A stretch of DNA of 64,000 bases from the NCBI GenBank assembly GCA_021018995.1, contig CM037593.1, positions 37,213,810 through 37,277,809 of the forward strand, written 5' to 3'. Made by a program: the position numbers and the translations under genes. The stretch comes from Chloranthus sessilifolius. Lineage: Eukaryota; Streptophyta; Magnoliopsida; Chloranthales; Chloranthaceae. Below the pieces are notes generated by a model. That model worked only from the letters and a program-made list of their open reading frames with translations, did no database searches and was not told the DNA's origin. Positions 11,100 to 21,530 of the stretch are shown here, piece by piece. Positions within the stretch are counted from its first letter, which is position 1. Every line of letters begins with the position of its first letter.

Positions 11100-12690
11100 T
11101 TATAATCATAATATATGACGCAATAGTTAAAATATGTTAAGAAATATAAAAATTAAAACCAATGTGGTTTTATTGAGAAACAATTTGTGTCATTATGAGC
11201 CTCCGTTGGGTCGAGCCATAACACACTAGTCGCTTCCTCAATCTATAATAATGATTGTGGTACAAATTGCGTCGTTATGACCCTCCGTTGGGTCGAGTCA
11301 CAACACGCTAGTAGTTGCCACACACACAAAATAATGAATAGTGAAACACAACCATCATATCACATTAAGTGATTCATCACCGTTGGGCAGAAGAATCCCT
11401 TATGTTGTGACGCCAACGTTCACTATACACTATCACGAAATTTATAATACGGTCTTGGATAAAATTAAACCTCACTATGAAAACCATGACACTAGGAAGG
11501 ATCATCACCGTTGGGCAGAAGAATCTTTCCAAGCCATGTTTTCAAATTAGGTTTGATAATATATTAGAAGATCACAAAACGTGTTATGAGGAGGTGTCAA
11601 AATTGATAATAAATGAGCATTATAATGTGTAAGTACCAGCCATGGTGATGGAACACAACCTCCACTACCCAATTCTAATGAATGATACTAAAAAAATTGA
11701 TTACACAATTAAAAAAAAAGAAAAAATAACATCAGGTCATGAAAATATCATAATAGAGAGCTCATTGTCAAAAATAGACCTCAAAAACAGATCCGAAATG
11801 TCCGAGATAGTCAAAATTCATATATAATATCCGAAAATCGGACCTATAAATAGCCCAGAAATTGCCCGAGAAGATTAAGAAATACAAAGGGCATAATGGG
11901 CCAAGTACCGGGCCGGGCCAGGGGACGAAGAGCCGAGTTAGCTATGGGCCCTGTGGATGGGCCCAGTGGGTCAGGTGGGCCAAATAGGCCAGCGGGTCAA
12001 GTGGGCCAAATAAGGCTAGGCAGGCCGAGCTGGGGCCAAAATAGGCCAGCCAGGCCATGTGGGCCAAGTAGGCCCAAGCGGGTCGGGTGGGCCATATAGG
12101 TCCAGCAGGTCGGGTGGGCCAAATAGGCCCAGACGGGTCAGGCGGGTCGGTCCAATAGCCAAAAAGCCGAGTGGGCTGGGGCCGGACCCGATCCGGTCCA
12201 AAATAACCCCCTTTGCACTGTTCATCTTCCCCAAACTTTTTTTTTTTTGTTGAAGTTGCAAGAGAGCAACAGCCAACCCATTAGGTGCTTACCCGCGCCC
12301 CCACCGGTGACCGGCGCCGACGGTCCGATGCACCGGCCGATTGGCCCCGGCGCCGGACGTCGGCCGGTGCCAGTTCGGTGGCCAAAAAAAAGGCCCCGCC
12401 GTCGACAAAAAAAAAACCAATTTTTTTTTTTTTTATTTGCAACAACAATTTCTTAGGGCTTACCAGCCCCAACCGGGACGGCGCCGACGGTGGGTCGCGG
12501 GTCAGTCGTCCCGCGACGTCGGCGGAAAAGCCCCTCAAGCAACCTCTCTTTTTTTTTTGTAAAATACGGTCATTTAAAAAGCCAAAGAATCGGGACCAAA
12601 TTTTTTTTTGTTTTTTTTTAATAAAACAGCCATTAAAAGAAAAAGAAAAAAAACTCATTTTAAAGCTTTGACCGATCATAACGCCAATCA
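11100..12690 (-). other. Copia-A 5' leader with internal repeats
   Basis: Untranslated leader between PBS and gag. It holds two copies of a block containing CCTCCGTTGGGTCGAG (about 11200 and 11282), an imperfect repeat with CACCGTTGGGCAGAAGAA (about 11380 and 11508), and GC-rich segments at 11896-12200 and 12281-12560. I see no convincing extra gene in it. Confidence 0.7.
11896..12200. repeat. GC-rich GGGCCAAATAGGCC minisatellite
   Basis: Roughly 26-30-bp units repeat, built on GTGGGCCAAATAGGCC with CAGCGGGTCAGG-like spacers. Base composition is far above its AT-rich surroundings. The frames on both strands, rich in Gly/Pro/Arg, reflect the repeat and not a gene. Confidence 0.85.
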
Positions 12691-12691
12691 T

Positions 12692-12704
12692 GGCTCTGAT
12701 ACCA
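12692..12704 (-). other. Copia-A primer-binding site (tRNA-Met)
   Basis: On the minus strand the sequence TGGTATCAGAGCC begins two bases inside the 5' LTR end. It is complementary to the 3' end of initiator tRNA-Met, the usual Copia primer. Confidence 0.93.
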
Positions 12705-12706
12705 AT

Positions 12707-13178
12707 TGATGGAATCTAAATGGATCTGACGATCCGACCATCCAAAATTAAGCCTAAAGATCTAGGCGCACGATCAATCAAAAATAATAAATTTATAACC
12801 TATAAATATGCGCACCTTGAGCGTTAGCCATCGATGGTTGGTTGCCGATCTTCAACGATGTTCTCGCGTTCAATGTCTCCTAGCACAATGGAGATACTAT
12901 CGCCAATAGGGAGGATTGAATTTTGTCGAGCAATCGTTGGGACCAGGCACCCCTTATATTTATAGTCAAAGAGTCCTATCCCATTAAGGACTAAAATTAC
13001 TAATTATAGTGTGATTAGAAATCACAATCATACCTTAACTGAAAGACTCAACAATCAGTTGCCTATTCTCTTCAAACTCACCAGAATAGCAATTGTACAT
13101 CTCAAGGTTGATCTTATACCATTCACTGGTCAACGGGTTTGACCATAGTGATGACCACCAAAATAGAAACTTTTAAGA
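12707..13178 (-). repeat. Copia-A 5' LTR
   Basis: 472 bp, matching 3562-4033. Its outer end reads TTAAGA on the plus strand where the other LTR has TAACA, a decayed terminal dinucleotide. Confidence 0.95.
12957..12965 (-). promoter_or_regulatory. TATA-like box of Copia-A 5' LTR
   Basis: The minus strand reads CTATAAATA in the middle of the 5' LTR, the expected position of the retrotransposon promoter. No transcript evidence is available. Confidence 0.55.
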
Positions 13179-13183
13179 AGTAT
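13179..13183. repeat. Copia-A target-site duplication (right)
   Basis: AGTAT, matching 3557-3561. Confidence 0.9.
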
Positions 13184-13590
13184 TTGTCCAAATTCTGCAC
13201 AATGAAATTCCAGTTCCTACGCCGGTGAGCTCAACGAAAACCTTCATTGCATTTGTTTATAATTTTATATAACCGTTTACTTGTATTCCAAATGTAAAGC
13301 ATCTCTTTTGACTTCCGTTTAAATTTCAGCTAATTATTAATACCTCAATGGTCATTGACATGTCCTAGCCAAGTCACAGCCTAGACTTGGAAAGTGGCTG
13401 AACTTTAGTGTAGGTCAATGGTTCAAGTCTCTTGTGGACTATAAGCAGATATTTCTTATGCTTAGGAAACAAAACCACTAACTGTTTCCAGTAATCGGAG
13501 TGAAAAACTACATACATATAACACATATAGTGTAGTAGTTTATGCTTTTTTTAATTCTACTTGCAGTCATTGTAACATTGGGTGATTGTT
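13184..13590. other. Host flank, no gene recognised
   Basis: Continuation of the sequence interrupted by Copia-A, with a donor-like CCGGTGAGCTC near 13223. A GGTTCAAGTC motif near 13420 resembles a pol III B box, but no tRNA cloverleaf forms around it. Confidence 0.5.
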
Positions 13591-13593
13591 TAA

Positions 13594-14482
13594 GGCTGTG
13601 TTTGGGATTGCTCTTTGGAGGCTAAGAGCAGCCCACTTAAAAGAGCAAATTTAAATTGCTCTTTTAAAGAGAACAAATTCAGCTCTTTCACTCTCCGAAA
13701 GAGCTAAGAGCATGATGCGGAAATTAGATCCGTATGTTGGAATCGTGGAAAAGTCGATAAGAAGAGGAGATCAAAGAGAAAGTGGACTTGTGAATGGGCT
13801 TTCAAACGGCACGTGAAAGAGTCGTCGTTATACGACGGATGTTCGTGGCTTCAAAACGGGTGTCCTTGGATTCTGAATAGACGTCAATGACATTCTGAAT
13901 GGGCATCAATGATTTACACACCATTCTATTTTGTGTACGTCGTCGAGGACGAACACCCGTGGTCATATGACGGACATCCATGAAAGTCGTCTGCAAATTG
14001 GTGGCTACACGAATTTTAGGCAAAAACTTATAATTTAGAGTTTTAATTAGTTTAGAACTTTCTTATTTTAGACTTTATGTTTAGTTAGGGTTTTCTTAGC
14101 CTATATAAAGGCATGTAAAGACTTTATTTGATAGTTAAACATGAATGAAAAATTAAGGTTGCTTTAATGAATGTTTCGTAGAAAACTTACGAAGAGTTAC
14201 ACCTTTGAGGAGTGATTCTTTAAAGCTATCATTGGTGCGAAACCGACAAGCCTCTTTGAAGCGAATCCGAAGATTTTTTATCTTATTCTTCTTTTAATTT
14301 TTTATTTAATTGAAGATTAAGAACCCTAACTCCTATTGTGTGAGATTTATGTTATTTTAGGGTTAGCGTGCGTTTTTCCTGCATCAAAGCACATACAACA
14401 AAATACAGTTTTATACTAAAGTGCTTTGCAGCATAGCAGAGAGCTGCTCTTTGCCTCCAAAGAGCAATCCCACACACAACCG
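13594..14482. mobile_element. Tourist-like MITE, split by a solo LTR
   Basis: Terminal inverted repeats of about 30-40 bp (GGCTGTGTTTGGGATTGC at left; its near complement GCAATCCCACACACAACC at right) are flanked by TAA on both sides (13591-13593 and 14483-14485), the TSD type of PIF/Harbinger MITEs. Without the insertion at 13713-14386 it is about 215 bp and folds on itself. The right end is offset by one base, so that boundary is approximate. Confidence 0.8.
13713..14386 (+). mobile_element. Solo LTR inside the MITE
   Basis: A 674-bp unit starts TGATGCGGAAATTAG and ends TTCCTGCATCA. It has a TATA-like CCTATATAAAGG near 14099-14110 and is flanked by GAGCA (13708-13712) and AAGCA (14387-14391), a 5-bp duplication with one change. 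Ends TGATGC...GCATCA with a mid-unit promoter fit an LTR. No second LTR or internal region is present. The family was not identified. Confidence 0.75.
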
Positions 14483-14485
14483 TAA

Positions 14486-15123
14486 CGTTTTCCCTATGCT
14501 CTCTTTCATAGTTCTAATTCAGCTAACCAACTCTGCTTTAATTGTTTGATTACTATGTTTATTAGTTTGCCTTTCCTCAAATACACCGTTGATGCTATTT
14601 CTCTAGTGACCACAATAGACAACATTTGGCAGTCACCCTACTAAAAAAGGCTCATGCTCATTGCCTCCCAAAGGTTCGCAACCTTCATAATGAACAGACA
14701 ATGAAGAATCAAATGATAACTACTGCATATGTAATAAAGGTATTTTATTACATATGAAAATGCTATTTAGAATGGAACTTTTGTTTTTTTGGTGATGCAG
14801 TGATTGAATAATCAATATTATTGTACAAGTTCATGCCCTTAGCCTTATTGTGTAAGTGCTTGATTACTCAAGATATAGTACTATTATAATTTGTTATTCA
14901 TGAATTAAGTGTTTGACTATAAAAGCTATAGTACTACTATAATTTATTTTATTTAATTTGTTATTCATGATGCATATCCGATATCAACTTGTGTTGGACT
15001 TCAATACAATGTGTTTACTTGTCATCTATGTCATGTAGTAATTTTTCCATTTGTTTGACACGTAGCTCTGCACTTATTTTGTACATGGGTCAATTGAAAG
15101 TAGACTCGCAAAGCCCATCCGCA
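14486..15123. other. AT-rich host flank, no gene seen
   Basis: Intron- or intergenic-like sequence between the MITE and the Gypsy-type element. No open frame, repeat or transposon end stands out apart from short AT-rich repeats around 14870-14960. Confidence 0.6.
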
Positions 15124-15128
15124 TATGT
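15124..15128. repeat. Gypsy element target-site duplication (left)
   Basis: TATGT, repeated at 24315-24319 after the right LTR. Confidence 0.92.
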
Positions 15129-15867
15129 TGTAACATCCCAAAAATTTAAACTTTGAATAGTGTGCCTCGAGATATGTGCCCGTCAGGTCACTAATTTTGA
15201 GCAGGTGAAAGTTAACTTGATGACTTAGATTGGATTAATTTTGGTGTGAAAAGTGCACACCTGTATAGTGTTAGATCATTTTATAGGATCTTATACACCT
15301 ATTGTGGCGTGTATGCGTTTTACACGTGAACCAGACTTTTAAGTATAAGAGAGGGAGGGGCTTCTTTTAGAAGCCATTTAGTTGAAAGGTTGAGGCTTTT
15401 GGTTTCTAGAGATAGAGAGGGAGAGGAGAGAAGAGAAAGAGCAAGAGGAAGAGATGGGCTTGGATGCATTATGTGCGAAGGATTAAAGAAGGTGTTCTAA
15501 TCCGTGTGAAATCCGAAACTCCAAGCTAAGAAGATCTAGCTTGTTGTGTGAAAGCTCGGATCGAAGAATCGATGAATATAGGAGGTTTGTACGAAGTGTG
15601 TGTGGATGATCACCTAACGATCGTGTCGAAATTGTGAAAATCGTGGGGCTTGGAAAGATCAAAAGGGGTTTGGAAACCCATTTGCTTGCTAGGAAGAGGA
15701 CGATTCGATCGGGGAGAAAATCGTTGGATTAAAGGTAAAATTTTTGATTTAAATTGTGATTTGTATGTAGATTAATCCTTAGTTAGATTATGAGTGAGAG
15801 ATTTGAAGAAAATGGGTTAAGATTTAAAGAAAAGTGAGTTAGAGATGCTTGACCCCGATTTAGGGTG

Positions 15868-16118
15868 AAATCTGATGAAACCGTTCGATCGAAATTAAAA
15901 ATCGATCGAACGATTTCGTCAAGAGTGAAATCTGAAGGTTTCTGGTCGGTTTGGAAACCGTTCGATCGGTTTTGAAAACCATTCGAACGAAATTAGAAAT
16001 CGTTCAATCTATTTTTAAAATCGTTTGAACCAAATTAGAAACCGTTCAATCGATTTTCAAAATCATTCAAACGAAATTAGAAACCGCTCGATCGATTTTA
16101 AATCGTTCGAACGATTTT
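15868..16118. repeat. TTCGATCGA/TTCGAACGA repeat in 5' LTR
   Basis: About four to five imperfect units of roughly 40 bp alternate ACCGTTCGATCGATTTT with a CGTTCGAACGAAATTAGAAA-like half. The corresponding block in the other LTR is at 22266-22506. Confidence 0.85.
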
Positions 16119-16876
16119 GACTAGGCTCGCTGATACTGCTTCCATATTTTGATCGTAACTTTTTATTTCGAACTCCGATTGATACAATTCTTATGGCGTT
16201 GGAAAGAGGATGACAAGATCTATAATTTTTGTATTTTGACAAACTCATAAATCTAAAGTTTTAAAGGTCAAAATTTAGGAGGAATGTTGCATCAAATTCT
16301 ATATTAGCATGAATTTGCCCGTTTCAACCTTGGTTTTGAGAAAATACTTAAATGTATATAAGTTATTAGTGAGTAGAGTTGATCTTTGATGCATCATTGT
16401 GTGCTTGTGATATAGATTGAGGCGGAAGGCCATTGAAAGGACCTTGCTTGGCTTCGCGCAACCTCAAGATTAAGGTAGGGGAAACTCGACCTAAATTTAT
16501 ATATTTGACTTGATTCATAGTATTAGATGTGTTTGCATGAATATGATGAGTTGATCAAAGTTGGATATATTAGAATTGGAGTCTTATGATTTAGAATATG
16601 AACTCGTGAAATCGTGATTATGCATGTGATAATGTTCGATTCTAGATAACCTTTGATATTGTTGAGCTTGACTCGTATTTTAAAAGTAAGATTTTGAGAT
16701 CGCTGGTGACACTTGTGAATCATTTTGATACCCTTGGAACAATGATTTACTCAACGACGCTTGAACTTTTGACATTTGCATTATGAATCCTTTGGATTCT
16801 TTGACTGCATCCCTTAGGTCGGTACGGCGGCCTATCCGTACACGCATTCATACATACGCTGCATATGCATCCCTTG

Positions 16877-17130
16877 GAACATCATTGCATCCCTTGGACA
16901 CTTTGAAATCATTGGACACTTTTGGACATCATTACATCCTTCGACACTTTGGAAACATTGAACACACTTTGGAAACATTGAACACCTTTGGACACCCTTG
17001 GACATCATTGCATCCCTTGGACACGTTGGAATCATTAGACACCTTTGGATACCATTGGACATCGTTGCATCCCTTGGACACTTTGGAAACATTGAACACC
17101 TTTGGAAACATTGAACACCCTTGGACACCC
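16877..17130. repeat. TTGGACAC minisatellite in 5' LTR
   Basis: Units of about 18-20 bp such as CTTTGGAATCATTGGACAC and ATCATTGCATCCCTTGGAC repeat for about 250 bp. The copy in the 3' LTR (23255-23545) differs in unit number, so the array has changed since insertion. Confidence 0.9.
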
Positions 17131-17825
17131 TTGTGTTGTTTGAGTTTGTGTTTGCAAATTCGACGTTATTTGGAATGTGTGTAAAATCTCGGATATTTTT
17201 GGATAAGTCTAATTATTTTAAGATTCTTTTCGATATGTGTACTTTTGGATGGAATATCATAGTAAAGTTAACTGTTTAAGGTTGAGTTTTGAAATAGAAG
17301 AAATTGATGAATGCTTTGAAAATTGTGTTTGACAAAAAAAAGGGAAATGATTAAGTTTTGGAAGCATAAATTAAATGATGGTTTTGACTCTTGATTCAAG
17401 CTATGTTTTCGAATGTTAAATGTGAATTTATGTTGTTTATCCTCTACTGAGCTTAGTTGTTAGCTCACCCCGATTATACGTCACAGGTGTAGGTTTGGGA
17501 GGACCCAGATTACATACTAAAAGAAGGGAGCTTCCACACAAGGATTTGTACTCTGTTCAGGGATCGTAGAATTGTGCTTTGTAGATTTGGTGAATTAAGT
17601 TTTGGTACATTCGTACTAGTGTACACCATTGTTAGGTGATGGTTGGTCATCACTGGTGTTTATTTAGTTTTTTTCTTAATGGATTTTAAATCTTGAGGTT
17701 TTAATTATGCCATATGTAATAATTGCTTTGATTTCCGTATATTTATGGATGCACCAAGTATTCTGTATCAGATTGTGGTCTACGATCTGGCAGTCCAGGT
17801 TTTCCAATTGGGTTTAAGATGAAAA

Positions 17826-17866
<41 letters not shown>

Positions 17867-17902
17867 AAAATTTTAGGTTGGGAAAATCTGGGCTGTTACA
17901 GT

Positions 17903-17915
17903 TGGTATCAGAGCC
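17903..17915 (+). other. Gypsy element primer-binding site (tRNA-Met)
   Basis: TGGTATCAGAGCC lies two bases after the LTR end, complementary to the 3' end of initiator tRNA-Met. Confidence 0.95.
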
Positions 17916-18246
17916 TAAGTATTAGGTCTTATTAGGACCCGAACGTGATGACATTAGATTATGTCAGAACTTAGGAGAGATTCAAAAGAGAGATTCACAA
18001 TCCCTATTTTGAATCCTTCTATTGATTCAGAGCCATGTCTCTGAATGACTTTAGGTTTTGTCCGATCCTAGGCGTTAAGTCTCCCATGGGACTGAGTGCC
18101 CTAGTCGTGGGTGCAGGAATATGGTCGTTGGTCTAAAGATATGATATTAGATTCTGTCAGAGAATAAGTTGTGGTATTTTAAGAGTTCTGTTCAAATATG
18201 TTGACTGGTTGTTAATTGAAATTATGTTTCATTGTAACAGATCATT

Positions 18247-19453
18247 ATGTCTGGTAGAGGTAGAGGTTGACCTAGAGGCGGTCGCAATAGAAATCTGAGT
18301 GAGGATGAGATCCCTGCGCGTTCTAGTAGAAATCAGAGACACCCGCCTGATGAGAGAGATAAGAGGAATGAAGCGACGGATAGGATGTCACAGGCTATGG
18401 AGGCTGTGGCCGCTACCATGGCCCAATAGACTCAGCAAACTGCACTATTGGCTGAGCAGACTGCACTACTGGCTGCCAATAACGTGATCCATCAGCAGCC
18501 ACCACCACCACCTCCACCAGCATTATTGCCTTCATCATTTGTGGACTTCAGGAGATTGAGACCTCCTAGTTTCTATGGGCAGACAGACTCTCTAGAAGCA
18601 GAAAAATGGTTGAATCAAATTGAGAAACTTCTACAAAGACTTCAGAGCACTGAAGACGAGAAGGTAGGCTGGGCCTCCTTCCAGCTTGAGGGAGATGCCG
18701 ATCCCTGGTGGAAATCGGTATTGAGAAGAAGGGAAATTGAAAACCCTCATCGTCTATGGACTTGGGCAGAGTTCATCAGAGAGTTTAATCGGGAATACTT
18801 TCCCAAACAGGTGAGAGTTCAGATGGGAAGAGACCTTGCAAATCTGCAGCAAGGAAGTATGTCGGTGGGAGAATATGGCGTGGAGTTTACACGCTTGTCA
18901 CAATTTGCACCTGAACTAGTATCCACAGAGATCATGAGGGCAGCCAAATTTGAGGAAGGTTTAAAGTCAAACGTTCATGAACGGGTATCGATTTTCGAGC
19001 TAGAGACCTATGCTGAGGTGATGGGAAAGGCAATTGTGGCCGAGAGAGATATAATCAATATCAAAGGCGGGATCAGCAGATCAAGGATAAGGCAAATCAA
19101 GAGCGATCAAGTACTTCTGGGCTGACAGACAAGAGACCAAAATTCTTGATGTCGGCACCACCTCAACCTACTCATACTACTTATTCAAGATCGTCCATGT
19201 CCACGCCTGCGGTGCCCCTTCGCCTTACAAATCCCACGATCGCTGGGGCATCGCGAGTACAATAAACTTCTCACACTTCCTCGTCCGCACCGAGTGAGTC
19301 ATGCTCAAGATGCGGGGGACGACATGCGGCAGAGAGATGTCGGTGGACTACGGGTGCTTGTTTCAATTATGGCCAAATGGGACATCAGATCCGGGACTGT
19401 ACTGAACCAAGGAAAGAAAGAGCAACTTTGGCATCTGTTCAAAGGCCCTAGGC
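18247..19453 (+). pseudogene. Gypsy gag polyprotein, decayed
   Basis: Starts MSGRGRG and runs through a proline-rich segment to a retrotrans_gag core containing FYGQTDSLEAEKWLNQIEKL, WWKSVLRRR and FNREYFPKQVR. It ends in a zinc knuckle CFNYGQMGHQIRDC (about 19354-19395). In-frame stops occur within the first 60 codons (a TGA after the Gly/Arg-rich start and a TAG at 18427-18429). A frameshift near 19045-19060 moves the frame before the knuckle, and another stop (CAA to TAA type) lies near 19263. No protease motif follows. Confidence 0.92.
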
Positions 19454-19924
19454 CCACTCTCACTGTTGACATTTTGTTTTGTTTTGTTACTTTTGTGGAC
19501 ATGATTTGTAATTCATGATTCACTTTTGATGCGTGATCACATAACCTTTGTCATGATGAACGAGTTAAGTCTTGGGATGTGTTTCCATGTTTTGTGGATA
19601 TTATCATCGTCTCATTGGTTGTGATAGATAGCTTATGACTTAGCTTTTGTGGTTGGGAGATGTATTTTTTCTAAACTTATGATATATTATGTAAGCTAAT
19701 TATTGTCAGTTTTATTAACATTTAGGGTTTTGGTTATGGAGATATAGCTATGATATGTGGGTTCGATGAGGTGGTTGATGAACACATCATGGGTATGTAT
19801 ACGAATATCTTTCTTAGCACCCTTTTTGATGAATCCGTTGTGGATAAAATCAGCTTATGTAATCATAGCTAAATTTTATAGTGCCTATGGTGGATATGCC
19901 GCGTGAGCTTTCACGTATGGTCAA

Positions 19925-20020
19925 TTTTCGAAAATAAAAAATTCCTTTAAGAGGAGGATATTGTGATAACCCTGGTTAGATGATGTTGAATTTTGATGAG
20001 GATACCTAGATGGGGTTGCC
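19925..20020 (+). repeat. PPT plus LTR-start-like junction 1
   Basis: TTTCGAAAATAAAAAATTCC, then purine-rich AAGAGGAGGATAT, then TGTGATAACC. The arrangement parallels the true PPT/LTR junction at 21497-21540. Confidence 0.6.
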
Positions 20021-20516
20021 AAGAGATAGCTGTGAACCTTGGATTGATTTCGAGACACATGGAATATTTCAAAATTTGATATTTTAACTTTTAGATGTTT
20101 ATAAATCTTTAAAATAGGTACCTTGGACGTGTGTCCTTTCAAACAATCGTGGCATGATTGCCACTGCTCGCTATTTTTGACGATTGGGGCATAATTGCCA
20201 CCAGGTGATGTGATTATATGTGTTGGTTGTGCTTTGAATATTTTCCTGTTTTGATATATATGTCATGGTGCTGATATGGCTTAGTTTAGTTGGGTGTTCT
20301 CTATGTTAAAGGTATTGTTCTGTTTTGGTATATGTGGGTGTTGTGATTGCCTCGTTGTACAGGTGATCCTATATCGTGATTGTTGTGACTGCTTTGTCAT
20401 GCAATTTTGTCGGTATTCTTTAATCAAACAGAATGCCTTTGCTAGTTCAATTAAAGTTTTTAGCGTATTGTGGCAACATGGATGTCAATTAGAATTGTAC
20501 AGGATATATGGGTTGT

Positions 20517-20705
20517 GTAGGATATGTGGTTTGAATTTATGTAGGATGTGTGGATTTGTAACTTGTGCAGGATATGTGATTTAAATTTATGCAGGATGTG
20601 TGGATTTGTAACTTGTGTAGGATATGTAGTTTGAATTTATGCAGGATGTGTGGATTTGTAACTTTTGCAGGATATGTGGTTTGAATTTCTGCATGATGTG
20701 TTGTT
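20517..20705. repeat. ~57-bp tandem repeat in Gypsy internal region
   Basis: Three to four units contain TTTATGCAGGATGTGTGG, ATTTGTAACTTGTG and CAGGATATGTGGTTTGAA. Small open frames across both strands, rich in Cys or His, are by-products. Confidence 0.88.
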
Positions 20706-20774
20706 GTGTTTGCGTCCATAGACGTGTTTTACTATATGTGTGGGTCTCCCATGCGGGGGAGATCCCTTGAGTGC

Positions 20775-21260
20775 AATTTTCGGGGATGAAAATTTCTAAG
20801 GAGGGGTGCATGTAACGTCTCAGAAATTTCAGACTTTAAATAATATATCGCGGGAAGCGTGCCCGACTGGTCACTTGTTGGACCAGGTAAACATTGACTT
20901 GTTTGCTTTAAGTTAGATAGGTCATATGACAAATGTAGAGTATGTACGTTATAAGAGTTAGTTTGATTGGGTCATATACATCTATCTAGGTGTGTATACT
21001 TTATACTCAAGTCATGAGTGAGTTATAAGGAGTTGGGAGGCTTTAATTCTCATTACATCATGTGTTGGTAGTTGAGAAGCTTAAGAGAAAGTGAATGAGA
21101 CTTGAACAAGCTTTGAATTATTATATTTAGCATAATTTCACGGTGAATAACTATATGTATTTCGCACAACTGATTTAAGTTTCGGAGAATACCCCACCAA
21201 GGCAGCGTGAGTTTGAGTCAATATAGAATGAAATTTTACTCATTTGAGTAGATTTTTGGA
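20775..21260 (+). repeat. Fragment of a related LTR (junction 2)
   Basis: TTCGGGGATGAAAATTTCTA and AGGAGGGGTGCA are followed by TGTAACGTCTCAGAAATTTC and GTGCCCGACTGGTCAC, which parallel the start of the solo LTR at 7292. Near 21135 TTCACGGTGAATAACTATATG and then ATACCCCACC match the solo LTR near 8790-8855. It is a truncated LTR from a sister family. Confidence 0.75.
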
Positions 21261-21517
21261 GGCGTGAGTTTTCAATGGGAAGAGGTATGGATTTTTATGC
21301 AAGTATGTATGTAGATGTATAGGCTATGGATGTATGTATGTGTGGAGGTGAATGTTACTCGTGGATACGTATATGTGTGTTCATATAGGATGTGAGTATC
21401 AGCACTATTGCTTTAAATGGTCTTCAGATTGAGATATAGACATCTTTCAATTGATGTATGATTAGGTTCAATCAACATGTTACTACTTACGACAATTTTC
21501 GAGGATGAAAATTTTAT

Positions 21518-21530
21518 AAGGTGGGAAGAA
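21518..21530 (+). other. Gypsy element polypurine tract
   Basis: Purine-rich AAGGTGGGAAGAA sits directly upstream of the right LTR. Confidence 0.85.

Larger units (their letters stand above)
3562..13178 (-). mobile_element. Copia-A, Ty1/copia LTR retrotransposon
   Basis: This is a complete structure on the minus strand: two 472-bp LTRs in direct orientation, a tRNA-Met primer-binding site next to the right (5') LTR, a polypurine tract next to the left (3') LTR and a 5-bp target duplication AGTAT. The internal region encodes gag, protease, integrase, RT and RNase H in the Copia order. It is about 7.1 kb once the solo LTR at 7292-9782 is removed. It cannot be autonomous because gag-pol carries five stops and an altered RT active site. 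Confidence 0.95.
15129..17900 (+). repeat. Gypsy element 5' LTR (2772 bp)
   Basis: Starts TGTAACATCCCAAAAATTTA and ends AATCTGGGCTGTTACA. It is collinear with 21531-24314 apart from scattered substitutions and small indels, for example in the TTGGACAC minisatellite and the AT run near the end. Most of its length is internal repeats; frames such as 16783-17184 are repeat artefacts. Confidence 0.96.
19454..21517. other. Gypsy internal region without pol
   Basis: No RT, integrase, RNase H or protease motif was found in any frame over about 2 kb where pol would be expected. The space holds a ~57-bp tandem repeat and two extra junctions that look like an element 3' end joined to an LTR start, near 19965 and 20812. 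Confidence 0.8.

Noticed and set aside
12281..12691. Overlapping frames on both strands in GC-rich leader
   Set aside because: High GC lowers stop frequency; the frames mirror each other and are Pro/Arg/Lys low complexity.
13400..13440. GGTTCAAGTC, a pol III B-box-like motif suggesting a tRNA or SINE
   Set aside because: No matching A box at proper distance and no cloverleaf or poly-A tail.
16783..17184. Long open frame of His/Leu/Thr-rich repeats in the LTR, with a counterpart at 23253-23594 and minus-strand frames
   Set aside because: The frame is kept open by the TTGGACAC minisatellite in three readings; it has no start context or family resemblance.
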